Source of the DNA: an uncultured Clostridia bacterium
GTDB lineage: Bacteria; Bacillota; Clostridia; Oscillospirales; Oscillospiraceae
Assembly (NCBI GenBank): GCA_937892865.1
Contig: CALBJG010000016.1
Span: 1-45,999 of the forward strand
Direction: 5' to 3'
DNA length: 45,999 nucleotides
Position numbers and translations under genes: made by a program
Notes under the pieces: model-generated
What the model saw: the letters and a program-made list of their open reading frames with translations, nothing else
Told to the model about the DNA's origin: nothing
The model's database searches: none
In this document: positions 25,518 to 33,550 of the stretch, one piece after another
How the letters are laid out: each line of letters opens with the position of its first letter
Numbering within the stretch: position 1 is the first letter of the stretch

Positions 25518-26728
25518 ATTGGGTCCTTTCCGGCAGAATCTCCTGCGCAAAATCCAGAACTCCAAGCCCACTGCAAGTTGAAACCACCGCAATCACCATC
25601 GATGTCCAAAACCTCGCCACAAGCATACAAACCCGGAATGCGTTTACTTTCCATTGTTTGGGGATCAAACTCAGCGGTGCAGACTCCTCCTGCTGTTACC
25701 TGCGCGGAATCCATACCTAACGGCGAATCAAGTTCGATCTCAAAATTCTTTATCGTTTTGCAGACCGAATTGATTTCCGAATCAGTCAATTCTGAAATTC
25801 TTCTGTTTACATGGATACCGGTCTCTTTGACAATTACACGCCCAAGGCGATTGTGAACGATACCGGTCAATAGATCATCTGTGTTCAAAGTTGTTTCTTT
25901 GCGCAAAAGCAAAGCATCATATAACTCCGTTTCTGAAAATTCCGGCGCAAGATCCAACCGACAGATCCATTCCCCTTTTGATGTGCAAACATCTCTGGAA
26001 ATTTCGAACACCACCGGTCCGGAAATGCCGTACTCTGTAAACTGGATTTCCCCTGCACCGGTATTAAACAATTTCCCATTGTAAATAATCTCAATATGGC
26101 ATTGTGTGCGGATACCTTTCAGCGCAACAACACCCGGCCAGTTTGTTTTGATTTGCACAAGTGAGGGCCGCAGTTTGGTTACCTGATGGCCAAAATTTTT
26201 CAGCAACTTATACCCGGACATACTGCCGCCGAGTTTAGTGCCCGCAAGACCGCCACAAGCAATGACCAGTCTGTCGCAATAGAATTTCTTTTCTTGAGTA
26301 GATATAATAAATTTGCCGTCATTATGCGCTACTTTCGTAACTTCACAACCAGTTATCAATTCTATATTTTCTTTGTTCAGCGCAAATCTCAAAACATCCA
26401 CGACCGAATTGGCCTGATCGGAGTAAGGGTACACTTTGCCAGACGATTCAGTAACGGTAAACAAACCCATTTTGCGGAACCAGGCAAGCGTTTTAATAAC
26501 ATCCATTTTTTCCAGAGCAGGAATTACAAAAGAGGTGTCATCACCGTGGTAGTATTGGGGAGATGTATGTATATTTGTAAGATTGCAACGTCCATTGCCT
26601 GTTGCCTGTAATTTGCGTCCAAGCCGTGTCTGGCGTTCAAAAAGGAATACTTTGACATTCGGATTGGATCCAGCTGAAATTGCAGCAGCCATACCGGACG
26701 CGCCGCCGCCAATAATGCCAATGACCAT
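25514..26728 (-). CDS. NAD(P)/FAD-dependent oxidoreductase, HI0933/YhiN family
   Basis: A 404-residue flavoprotein of the HI0933 (BaiN/YhiN) family. The FAD-binding motif IGIIGGGASGMAAAISA is at residues 3-19, followed by the family signatures GRKLQATGNGRCNLTN and SSGKVYPYSDQA. The C-terminus has the motifs AQVTAGGVCTAEFDP and GLYACGEVLDIDGDCGGFN. Some relatives reduce bile-acid intermediates in gut Clostridia, but most are uncharacterised, so no substrate is proposed. AGGTGAG lies before the ATG. It is first of a two-gene flavoprotein operon and divergent from a DUF896 gene. Confidence 0.93.
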   Translation of the reverse strand: MVIGIIGGGASGMAAAISAGSNPNVKVFLFERQTRLGRKLQATGNGRCNLTNIHTSPQYYHGDDTSFVIPALEKMDVIKTLAWFRKMGLFTVTESSGKVYPYSDQANSVVDVLRFALNKENIELITGCEVTKVAHNDGKFIISTQEKKFYCDRLVIACGGLAGTKLGGSMSGYKLLKNFGHQVTKLRPSLVQIKTNWPGVVALKGIRTQCHIEIIYNGKLFNTGAGEIQFTEYGISGPVVFEISRDVCTSKGEWICRLDLAPEFSETELYDALLLRKETTLNTDDLLTGIVHNRLGRVIVKETGIHVNRRISELTDSEINSVCKTIKNFEIELDSPLGMDSAQVTAGGVCTAEFDPQTMESKRIPGLYACGEVLDIDGDCGGFNLQWAWSSGFCAGDSAGKDPI

Positions 26729-26771
26729 CTACTCACCTACTTTCTGAATGTGTAATGATATAAAATGAATC

Positions 26772-26799
26772 TTGCAAAGGTCTGAAGGTATGTTATAAT
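26772..26799 (+). promoter_or_regulatory. Promoter of the DUF896 gene (TTGCAA-16-TATAAT)
   Basis: TTGCAA (26772-26777) and a perfect TATAAT (26794-26799) with 16 bp between them, about 45 bp before the start codon. Confidence 0.75.
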
Positions 26800-26843
26800 A
26801 CACTCATAAATCAACCAAACGATCAAATTAAGAGGTATTCAAA

Positions 26844-27050
26844 ATGAAAATGGAACAAGTAATCGAACGAATCAATGAATTGGCAAAACTTGCCAAAACT
26901 CGAACTTTGACCGAAGAAGAAACTGAAGAGCGGAATCGACTGCGCAGAATCTATATCGACTCTGTAAAAGCCAGTTTGGTCGGTCAGTTAGAAAACACAT
27001 ATATCGTTTCCCCTGATGGTACAAAGAAAAAAGTGGAAAGAAAATCTTGA
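26844..27050 (+). CDS. DUF896 (YnzC-like) small protein
   Basis: A 68-residue helical protein of the DUF896 family, whose Bacillus member YnzC is linked to the SOS operon. The typical INELAKLAKTRTLTEEE and ERNRLRRIYIDSVKASL segments, two amphipathic helices, are present. AGAGG lies before the ATG and a good promoter is upstream. Its stop codon directly abuts that of the convergent AraC gene with no space for a terminator. The family's molecular role is not established. Confidence 0.92.
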   Translation: MKMEQVIERINELAKLAKTRTLTEEETEERNRLRRIYIDSVKASLVGQLENTYIVSPDGTKKKVERKS

Positions 27051-27860
27051 TTAACTTTGCCAGCGCTGCGCTTTTGAGAATTTCAGCGGTGTTATTCCTT
27101 TGATTTTTTTAAAGACTGATGCAAAATAATTACTGTCATTGAAACCGCAACGCTCTGCAACTTCCGTAATAGAACACTTTCCTTCGCTGAGTAATCGTTC
27201 CGCATTGTGGATTCGAACGTTTGTAATGTATTCCGTAATTCCCATACCCGTTACGGCTTTGAATTTCCTTGAAAGGCAACTTTCGCTAAGTCCGAATTTT
27301 CTGCCTAATTCCCGCAGCGGCAAATCCGAACTGTAATGTCCCCGGATATATTCTGTTATTGCGCCGATCAATCTTTCTGATTCTGTTGCTGGGGCAGTTT
27401 TATCGCATTTTAATCGGCAAAGATGTGTCATCAATTCCAGAATATAGAGTCTTGCCAATGTATCACCGTATGGTCTTTTTTCATCAAATTCCACACGAAT
27501 CCTGCGCATCAGCTCCTCTGCTGCCGGAAGATTTTCTTGGGGAATATGAATCAGGCAGGCGTTTGAAAGTTCGTTCAAAAGCGGTCTTGTCGCCTCATCA
27601 AACAATTCATCCTCAAAACTCAACAAAATTCGCTCGTTTTCCATACAACTTTCACTGTCTGTTTTATGGATCACTTCTTTAGGAACGAAAATAAAATCAC
27701 CCGCTCGGAGATGGTAAATATCATCTCCGACAAAATATTTTGTTTCACCGCTAAGAAGATAATAAAGTTCGTGTTGATGATGAAAATGCGTCAAAGATGT
27801 CTTCCTGCGATTGATAACTTTATCGTAGGAAATAGGCGGATCACGATATTCAATAATCAT
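27051..27860 (-). CDS. AraC family regulator, divergent from uxaB-uxaA
   Basis: A 269-residue regulator: an N-terminal cupin domain (LTHFHHQHELYYLLSGE, with the metal-type HxHxxHE pattern, then LRAGDFIFVPKEVIHKT) that could bind the inducer, and a C-terminal pair of helix-turn-helix motifs (LPLRELGRKFGLSESCLSRK and ITEVAERCGFNDSNYFASVF, then KKIKGITPLKF). The ATG at 27860 is used because GAGGTG is 6 bases upstream. Placement opposite uxaB-uxaA makes it the likely galacturonate regulator of those genes. The shared gap holds an inverted repeat that could be its site. Confidence 0.91.
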   Translation of the reverse strand: MIIEYRDPPISYDKVINRRKTSLTHFHHQHELYYLLSGETKYFVGDDIYHLRAGDFIFVPKEVIHKTDSESCMENERILLSFEDELFDEATRPLLNELSNACLIHIPQENLPAAEELMRRIRVEFDEKRPYGDTLARLYILELMTHLCRLKCDKTAPATESERLIGAITEYIRGHYSSDLPLRELGRKFGLSESCLSRKFKAVTGMGITEYITNVRIHNAERLLSEGKCSITEVAERCGFNDSNYFASVFKKIKGITPLKFSKAQRWQS

Positions 27861-27918
27861 AATTAACACCTCGAAAACTATGATAACATACCATTTTTAT
27901 GCAGTCAAACAATATTTT

Positions 27919-27961
27919 CTTGTTTTCTGAAATAAATGTCATTATTTTAAAGGAAAACAAG
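27919..27961. promoter_or_regulatory. Inverted repeat in the AraC-uxaB gap, possible operator
   Basis: CTTGTTTTC (27919-27927) and GAAAACAAG (27953-27961) form a perfect 9-bp inverted repeat with 25 bp between. A further GAAAACAA occurs just before the uxaB ribosome site. Too widely spaced for a terminator; it fits binding of a dimeric regulator. The rest of the 161-bp gap is A/T-rich without a clear consensus promoter. Confidence 0.45.
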
Positions 27962-28021
27962 ATAATTCCGCTATAAACTAATATCATAGTCTAAAATAGA
28001 AAACAATTGGAGGAATCATTT

Positions 28022-29329
28022 ATGTTTACAAAACCTGTGCGTTGCGAAAAATTTATTCAATTTGGCGAAGGTGGCTTCCTGCGTGGATTTGCCGATTGGA
28101 TCATCCAACTTACAAATGAAGCAACCGATTTTAATGCATCTGTCGTTGTAGTACAGCCTATTGAAAAAGGTATGTGCGAAATGCTGGAAAAGCAAAACTG
28201 TGTTTACACACATGTTATGCGTGGTATGAAAAACGGCGTTCCCACTGTGGAAAAGAAAATCGTCGATGTAATTTCCCGCACTATTGAGCCCTATAAGGAT
28301 TTTGAAGCCTATCTGAATTTAGCAGAAAACCCCGATTTCCGCTTTGTGATTTCCAACACAACAGAATCCGGTATCTGCTTCAATGCGGAAGACAAACCGG
28401 AAAATGCGCCCAATGTCACCTTCCCCGCTAAAGTGACCTTGCTTCTGCATCGCCGTTATCAGCTTGGCTTGAAGGGCTTTATTTTCCTCCCCTGCGAGTT
28501 GATCGACAAAAACGGATTCACTCTGAAGAAATACATTCTGGACTACGCAAAGATGTGGGGTCTGGAAGAGGGTTTTGCCGCATGGGTTGAATCTGATAAC
28601 ATTTTCTGTAACACCCTGGTTGACAGAATCGTTACCGGCTACCCCAGAGGTGAAAATATTGACTTGGGTTATGAAGACAATATGCTCAACACCAGCGAAC
28701 TGTTCCATCTTTGGGTAGTTGAAGGCCCTGCCTGCGTTGGCGAAGAATTCCCCTTCAACAAGGCAAATCTGAATGTTATCCTCACTGATAATATGACCCC
28801 CTACCGCACCAGAAAGGTTCGTATCCTCAACGGTTCTCACACTTCTATGATCCCTTATGCTATGTTAGAGGGTATTGAAACCGTCGGTGATTGTATGGCA
28901 GACGAAAATATGAGCGCATTCCTGAAGGCTTGTCTGTTTGAGGAGATCATCCCCACACTGGATCTGCCGGAGGAGGAACTTCTGGATTATGCAAACAATG
29001 TTTTGGAGCGCTTCCGCAATCCTTACATCCGTCACCTGTGCTCTTCCATCTGCCTGAACTCTGTCAGCAAGTTTAAGGTTCGTGTACTGCCCTCTATTTT
29101 GGAGTACATTCGCCGCAAAAACGAGATGCCCAAGCGTCTGATCTTCTCCTTTGCAAAACTGATTGAGTTCTACAAAAATGGTACCCCCATTGATGACGAA
29201 GGCGTAATTGCAACCATGAAGAATTCTGACATCCCCGCAATTCTTGCTAACAAGGCTCTGTGGGACGAAGATTTAAGTTTCCTTACTGATGCTGTTGTTG
29301 CTGCAAGCAAGGAGGGTGCCCAATGGTAA
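28022..29329 (+). CDS. uxaB: Tagaturonate reductase (altronate oxidoreductase)
   Basis: NADH-dependent reduction of D-tagaturonate to D-altronate in galacturonate catabolism, cytoplasmic. The 435-residue protein belongs to the mannitol dehydrogenase family: an N-terminal dinucleotide motif (FIQFGEGGFLRGFADW) and the catalytic helix KVRILNGSHTSMIPYAMLEG starting near residue 265. GGAGG lies before the ATG; an upstream in-frame ATG at 28007 has no such site. uxaA follows with a 7-base overlap. The isomerase (uxaC) and the later KDG steps are not in the window. Fructuronate reductase is a less likely alternative, since uxaA, not uxuA, is the partner. Confidence 0.93.
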   Translation: MFTKPVRCEKFIQFGEGGFLRGFADWIIQLTNEATDFNASVVVVQPIEKGMCEMLEKQNCVYTHVMRGMKNGVPTVEKKIVDVISRTIEPYKDFEAYLNLAENPDFRFVISNTTESGICFNAEDKPENAPNVTFPAKVTLLLHRRYQLGLKGFIFLPCELIDKNGFTLKKYILDYAKMWGLEEGFAAWVESDNIFCNTLVDRIVTGYPRGENIDLGYEDNMLNTSELFHLWVVEGPACVGEEFPFNKANLNVILTDNMTPYRTRKVRILNGSHTSMIPYAMLEGIETVGDCMADENMSAFLKACLFEEIIPTLDLPEEELLDYANNVLERFRNPYIRHLCSSICLNSVSKFKVRVLPSILEYIRRKNEMPKRLIFSFAKLIEFYKNGTPIDDEGVIATMKNSDIPAILANKALWDEDLSFLTDAVVAASKEGAQW

Positions 29330-30702
29330 TTCACCCGTTGGACAATGTAGAGGTCAATCTCGAAAACGGACATAAATACGCCATTGCAGACATTGCCTGC
29401 AATGAAACAATTATCAAATACGGCAACCCAATTGGTCATGCTACATGCGATATTGCAAAGGGCGAACATGTTCATAGCCACAATATGAAGACCAATTTAA
29501 GCGGTAATCTGGAATACACCTATCAACCGGATTTTAAACCCGTGGAACATATCGAAACCGATCAGACTTTCATGGGTTATATCCGTAAAAACGGTGATGT
29601 GGGTATCCGGAATGAAGTATGGATCATCAACACCGTCGGCTGTGTAAACAAAATTGCAAAGAAGTTATCCGAACTGACGGGTGCTAAATACTTTGAGCAT
29701 CCCTTCGGTTGTTCTCAGTTGGGCGATGACCAAAGTGTTACGCAGAAGATCCTCCGCGGATTGGTAAACCACCCAAACGCAGCCGGTGTGCTGGTGCTGG
29801 GTCTTGGCTGTGAAAACAACAACATTCCAGAGTTTCAAAAAGTTCTTGGCACCTGGGATCCCGAGAGAGTCCGTTTTCTGATCACGCAGGAATGTGAGGA
29901 TGAAATCGCAGAAGGCGTTAAGATCATTGAAGAACTGAAGTCTTACGCCGCTACTTTTGAAAAAGTTCCCGTTCCTGTTTCGAAACTTCGACTGGGTTTA
30001 AAATGCGGTGGTAGTGACGGTTACAGTGGTATTACCGCGAACCCACTGGTTGGCTCTCTTTCTGACCGATTGATCGCATACGGCGGCAGTTGCGTCCTCA
30101 CAGAAGTACCTGAAATGTTCGGCGCAGAGCATCTGCTGATGAAGCGCTGTCCCACAGAAGAACTTTTCCAAAAGACTGTCGACCTGATCAATAATTTCAA
30201 AGACTATTTTACCCGGCACGATCAGGTTATCTATGAAAACCCCTCTCCCGGCAACAAAGCAGGTGGCATCACAACCTTGGAAGAGAAATCCCTGGGTTGC
30301 GTTCAGAAGGGCGGTCTCAGTCCCGTATGCGACGTTTTGGACTATGGCGACACATTATCAAAAAATGGGTTATCTCTTCTTAACGGTCCCGGAAACGACC
30401 TTGTAGCGATAACAAATTTGATTGCAGCCGGCGTACATATGGTTCTGTTCACAACCGGTCGCGGCACACCTGCCGGCGGACCTGCGCCGACGGTCAAGAT
30501 CGCAACCAATCATGATCTTGCGACCAGAAAGAAAGGTTGGATCGACTTTGATGCCTCTCCCCTTTTGACCGGCACATCTATGTCTGATCTTACCGATCAG
30601 TTTATGGATTATATTCTCCGTGTTGCATCCGGTGAAGAAACCGCCAATGAGCGAAACGGCTGCGCTGAAATTTCTATTTTCAAAGACGGCATCACATTAT
30701 AA
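29323..30702 (+). CDS. uxaA: Altronate dehydratase
   Basis: Converts D-altronate to 2-keto-3-deoxygluconate. The 459-residue protein joins an N-terminal SAF domain (about 1-85) to the main UxaA domain. Family motifs include FGCSQLGDD, GLGCENNNIPEF, LKCGGSDGYSGITANPLVG (starting near 226), EVPEMFGAEHLL and TTGRGTPAGGPAPTVK. Its ATG overlaps the uxaB end, so expression is coupled. A terminator directly follows, so the operon holds only two genes. The product of this step, KDG, would need kinase and aldolase genes located elsewhere. Confidence 0.95.
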   Translation: MVIHPLDNVEVNLENGHKYAIADIACNETIIKYGNPIGHATCDIAKGEHVHSHNMKTNLSGNLEYTYQPDFKPVEHIETDQTFMGYIRKNGDVGIRNEVWIINTVGCVNKIAKKLSELTGAKYFEHPFGCSQLGDDQSVTQKILRGLVNHPNAAGVLVLGLGCENNNIPEFQKVLGTWDPERVRFLITQECEDEIAEGVKIIEELKSYAATFEKVPVPVSKLRLGLKCGGSDGYSGITANPLVGSLSDRLIAYGGSCVLTEVPEMFGAEHLLMKRCPTEELFQKTVDLINNFKDYFTRHDQVIYENPSPGNKAGGITTLEEKSLGCVQKGGLSPVCDVLDYGDTLSKNGLSLLNGPGNDLVAITNLIAAGVHMVLFTTGRGTPAGGPAPTVKIATNHDLATRKKGWIDFDASPLLTGTSMSDLTDQFMDYILRVASGEETANERNGCAEISIFKDGITL

Positions 30703-30704
30703 AA

Positions 30705-30741
30705 TTAACCGTTCACTGCAAAATGCAGTGAACGGTTTTCA
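30705..30741. terminator. Terminator after uxaA
   Basis: Perfect 14-bp stem AACCGTTCACTGCA / TGCAGTGAACGGTT with a 3-base loop and TTCATTT after. It also has T-rich sequence on the minus-strand side, so it may end the convergent nitroreductase transcript too. Confidence 0.9.
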
Positions 30742-30742
30742 T

Positions 30743-31270
30743 TTACATCATTGTTACAAGTTCAGACATATCTTTACGTTTTTTATCCCGAAGTTTATCA
30801 TCTTCAGCAGCATATCCCAATGCAATAACAAGTCGCACAGGCTCATATACATTGCAGATTTCCCGCAGCAGTTCATCGTTCAACCAACCAAGAATACAAG
30901 TTGAAAGACCTTGGGTATGTGCTTCGGCTGTTAAATACGCCGTAAGAATACCAATGTCGATGGAACGGAAATCGTTGTGTTTTACTCTTGATCCCATTGC
31001 AGCAGCCGCAGAATAGGCGCTCTCGGAAATCACAAGAAACACCGGCACATCTGACGCAAACTTGTTCGCGCCCATTTGGGTAACTGCTTTAACAACCTTT
31101 TTCGCATTTTCGCCGGTACAAACAGTAATATGATACGGCTGACTGTTACATGCAGACGGTGATAGTTGTCCTGCTTTGAGCACCGCATCTAACTTTTTTT
31201 GTTCAACCAATTTGGACGCATCATATTTACGGCAAGATTGCCGGCCATTGGCAATTTCCAAAAAATCCAT
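30743..31270 (-). CDS. Nitroreductase family protein
   Basis: A 175-residue FMN-dependent oxidoreductase. NGRQSCRKYDAS at the N-terminus and LSPSACNSQPYHITVCTG are the FMN-binding segments of the family. DIGILTAYLTAEAHTQGLSTC and VIALGY near the end are also typical. AGAAGG lies before the ATG. It follows metY by one base, so it is in that operon. The substrate (quinone, nitro compound or flavin) cannot be read from the sequence. Confidence 0.92.
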   Translation of the reverse strand: MDFLEIANGRQSCRKYDASKLVEQKKLDAVLKAGQLSPSACNSQPYHITVCTGENAKKVVKAVTQMGANKFASDVPVFLVISESAYSAAAAMGSRVKHNDFRSIDIGILTAYLTAEAHTQGLSTCILGWLNDELLREICNVYEPVRLVIALGYAAEDDKLRDKKRKDMSELVTMM

Positions 31271-31271
31271 A

Positions 31272-32558
31272 TTACACCTTCTCGATCGCCTGCTTCAGAT
31301 CCGCAATCAAATCTTCCGCATTTTCAAGACCACAACTTAAGCGGATCAAATCAGCGCCGACACCTGCAGCATCCAACTGTTCATCGGTCATCTGACGGTG
31401 TGTTGCGCTGGCCGGGTGCAGGCAGCAAGTACGGGAATCCGCAACGTGGGTCTCAATAGAACCCAGTTTCAGATGTTTCATAAAGGTTTCTGCTGCCTTA
31501 CGTCCGCCCTTCAAGCCAAAGGCGATGACGCCACAGGAACCGTTCGGCATATACTTTTGGGCAATATCATAGTATTTGTCGCCCTTCAGACCGCAGTACT
31601 TGATCCAAGCAACTTTATCATTGCTCTGCAAATACTCTGCAATTGCCTGGGCGTTGGCGCAATGCTGTTTCATACGGAAAGGCAGGCTCTCCAATCCCAA
31701 ATTGAGATAGAAAGCGCTTTGGGGAGATTGGATAGAACCGAGATCACGCATTAACTGGGCAGTACATTTGGTTATAAATGCGCCTTCCAGCCCAAACCGT
31801 TCCGTGTAGGTTACGCCGTGGTAACTGTCGTCGGGTGTACAAAGGCCTGCAAATTTTTCGGGATACTTAGTCCAGTCGAACTTACCGCTATCCACAATAC
31901 AACCACCGACAGCAACGCCATGACCATCCATATACTTTGTGGTGGAGTGGGTTATGATATCTGCGCCCCATTCGATAGGACGGCAGTTTACCGGTGTCGC
32001 AAAGGTGTTATCAATGATCAGCGGAACACCATTTGCGTGGGCAACTTTTGCAAACTTTTCAATATCCAAAACGGTCAACGCAGGGTTTGCGATGGTTTCA
32101 CCAAACAGAGCCTTGGTATTGGGTCTGAATGCTGCCTGCAGTTCTTCCTCGCTGGCGTCCGGATCCACAAATGTAACCTCAATACCCATGCGCTTCATTG
32201 TAACACCCAGAAGGTTAAAACTACCACCGTAAATCGCAGAAGAAGAAACAATATGATCACCGCAGGAAGCGATGTTGAAAAGGGCATAGAAATTTGCTGC
32301 CTGACCGGAACCGGTAAGCATAGCGGCTGTGCCGCCCTCAAGCGCGGCGATCTTAGCTGCAACCATATCGCAGGTAGGATTCTGCAAACGGGAATAGAAA
32401 TAACCGGATGCCTCCAGGTCAAATAATTTGCCCATATCCTCAGAGGTTGCATATTTAAAAGTAGTACTCTGAATAATGGGAATCTGGCGGGGTTCACCGC
32501 TGGCAGGACTATAACCCGCCTGAATACACAAAGTTTCTGTACGTAGTTTCTGATCCAT
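31272..32558 (-). CDS. metY: O-acetylhomoserine sulfhydrylase (PLP enzyme)
   Basis: Makes homocysteine from O-acetylhomoserine and sulfide, in methionine synthesis and sulfur assimilation. The 428-residue protein has the Cys/Met metabolism PLP fold; the PLP-binding Lys is near residue 208 in ITHSTTKYMDGHG. Other motifs include SGQAANFYALFNI, YSRLQNPTCDMVAAKIAALE and SIETHVADSRTCCLHPASATH. The ATG at 32558 is chosen because GAGGTG lies 6 bases before it. I saw no SAM or T-box leader in the 59-bp gap upstream. It follows the sugar operon on the same strand but is unrelated in task. Confidence 0.94.
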   Translation of the reverse strand: MDQKLRTETLCIQAGYSPASGEPRQIPIIQSTTFKYATSEDMGKLFDLEASGYFYSRLQNPTCDMVAAKIAALEGGTAAMLTGSGQAANFYALFNIASCGDHIVSSSAIYGGSFNLLGVTMKRMGIEVTFVDPDASEEELQAAFRPNTKALFGETIANPALTVLDIEKFAKVAHANGVPLIIDNTFATPVNCRPIEWGADIITHSTTKYMDGHGVAVGGCIVDSGKFDWTKYPEKFAGLCTPDDSYHGVTYTERFGLEGAFITKCTAQLMRDLGSIQSPQSAFYLNLGLESLPFRMKQHCANAQAIAEYLQSNDKVAWIKYCGLKGDKYYDIAQKYMPNGSCGVIAFGLKGGRKAAETFMKHLKLGSIETHVADSRTCCLHPASATHRQMTDEQLDAAGVGADLIRLSCGLENAEDLIADLKQAIEKV

Positions 32559-32617
32559 TGGAATCACCTCAGTTTAGAATAAAAAAAGATATATAAGTTC
32601 ACTTCCGCTGACTTCAA

Positions 32618-33478
32618 TCAGCATTTATCGAACATATCAGCAAGTTTTTTTGCGGATTTGGCAAGCATTTCTGCGCCAACTTGTATATTTTCAGGTGTGT
32701 ACGCTTTTAGATAACTGTTGGCTTCTAATGTAAATACACCTTGATAATTGTTTTTCTTCAACGCGCGAACTACCGCGTCAAAATCAACATTTAAGGAAAA
32801 AGGAATCTGATGGTTATCGTGCCACTTGTCAACATCGTGAATATGCAAACATTGCAATTTATCACCCAATGCTTCGATCATTTCAACTGCAGATGTACCT
32901 AATCCGCGCATTTCCGCATGACCAATATCCAGACACGCAACAAAATCGTCATCATTGACCGCATTTAAATGGTCAATAAAACTCTTGGGATCACAACAAG
33001 CAGCAAAACAAGCTTCATCCTTTTCGTTATCCCAACACCACATATTTTCCGTTGCAATTTTCACATGATGTTCTTTTGCAAATGGCAGCAACTCAAAATA
33101 CATTTCTGCATTCTGTTCCGGGGTATAATAATTCCAAGGATGAATAATGCAGTACTGACCGCCCGCTTCGGCGGTACACTCAATTGCCCGTTTCAGATAA
33201 TCCAGGATACGAATAGTACACGGAAACGGCGCATGGGATTGGTTACAAGTAATACCGTTATCATCCGCTACTTTCTTCAATTGCCGGGCAAAAGACAAAT
33301 ATTCATTGCCGCTGAGAGGGTGATCTGTCTGCTCAACAATACCATCATAAATTTTATGGCGGCACATAAGTAACATTGAAAAGTCCCAGTGATCAAACCC
33401 TGCCTTTGCATAGGCTTCAATCGCTCGTTCTTCTCCTACAAGTCTCGCAGCAGAAGCAATTTCTGTTGAAATTTTCAT
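32618..33478 (-). CDS. Sugar phosphate isomerase/epimerase-like TIM barrel protein
   Basis: A 286-residue protein of the xylose isomerase-like TIM barrel fold (AP endonuclease 2 family). Motifs typical of metal-binding ketose epimerases and related enzymes are visible: YCIIHPWNYY, VKIATENMWCW, VACLDIGHAEMRG, LQCLHIHDVDKWHDNH and GVFTLEAN. The Glu, Asp, His and Glu in these motifs would bind the metal. The ATG at 33478 is preferred to an upstream in-frame start because AGGGAG lies before it. It follows the FGGY kinase by 72 bases on the same strand and may give it a ketose substrate. The exact substrate is unknown. Confidence 0.85.
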   Translation of the reverse strand: MKISTEIASAARLVGEERAIEAYAKAGFDHWDFSMLLMCRHKIYDGIVEQTDHPLSGNEYLSFARQLKKVADDNGITCNQSHAPFPCTIRILDYLKRAIECTAEAGGQYCIIHPWNYYTPEQNAEMYFELLPFAKEHHVKIATENMWCWDNEKDEACFAACCDPKSFIDHLNAVNDDDFVACLDIGHAEMRGLGTSAVEMIEALGDKLQCLHIHDVDKWHDNHQIPFSLNVDFDAVVRALKKNNYQGVFTLEANSYLKAYTPENIQVGAEMLAKSAKKLADMFDKC

Positions 33479-33550
33479 AGCCTTACTCCCTAAAATATTT
33501 TCTGTCATTGTACCCCAATGAATTGCAAATTGCAATAGTTGATTGAATGA

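Noticed and set aside
32559..32617. SAM riboswitch or T-box before metY
   Set aside because: The gap is only 59 bp, too short for either, and shows only a weak 5-bp stem next to the upstream stop codon.
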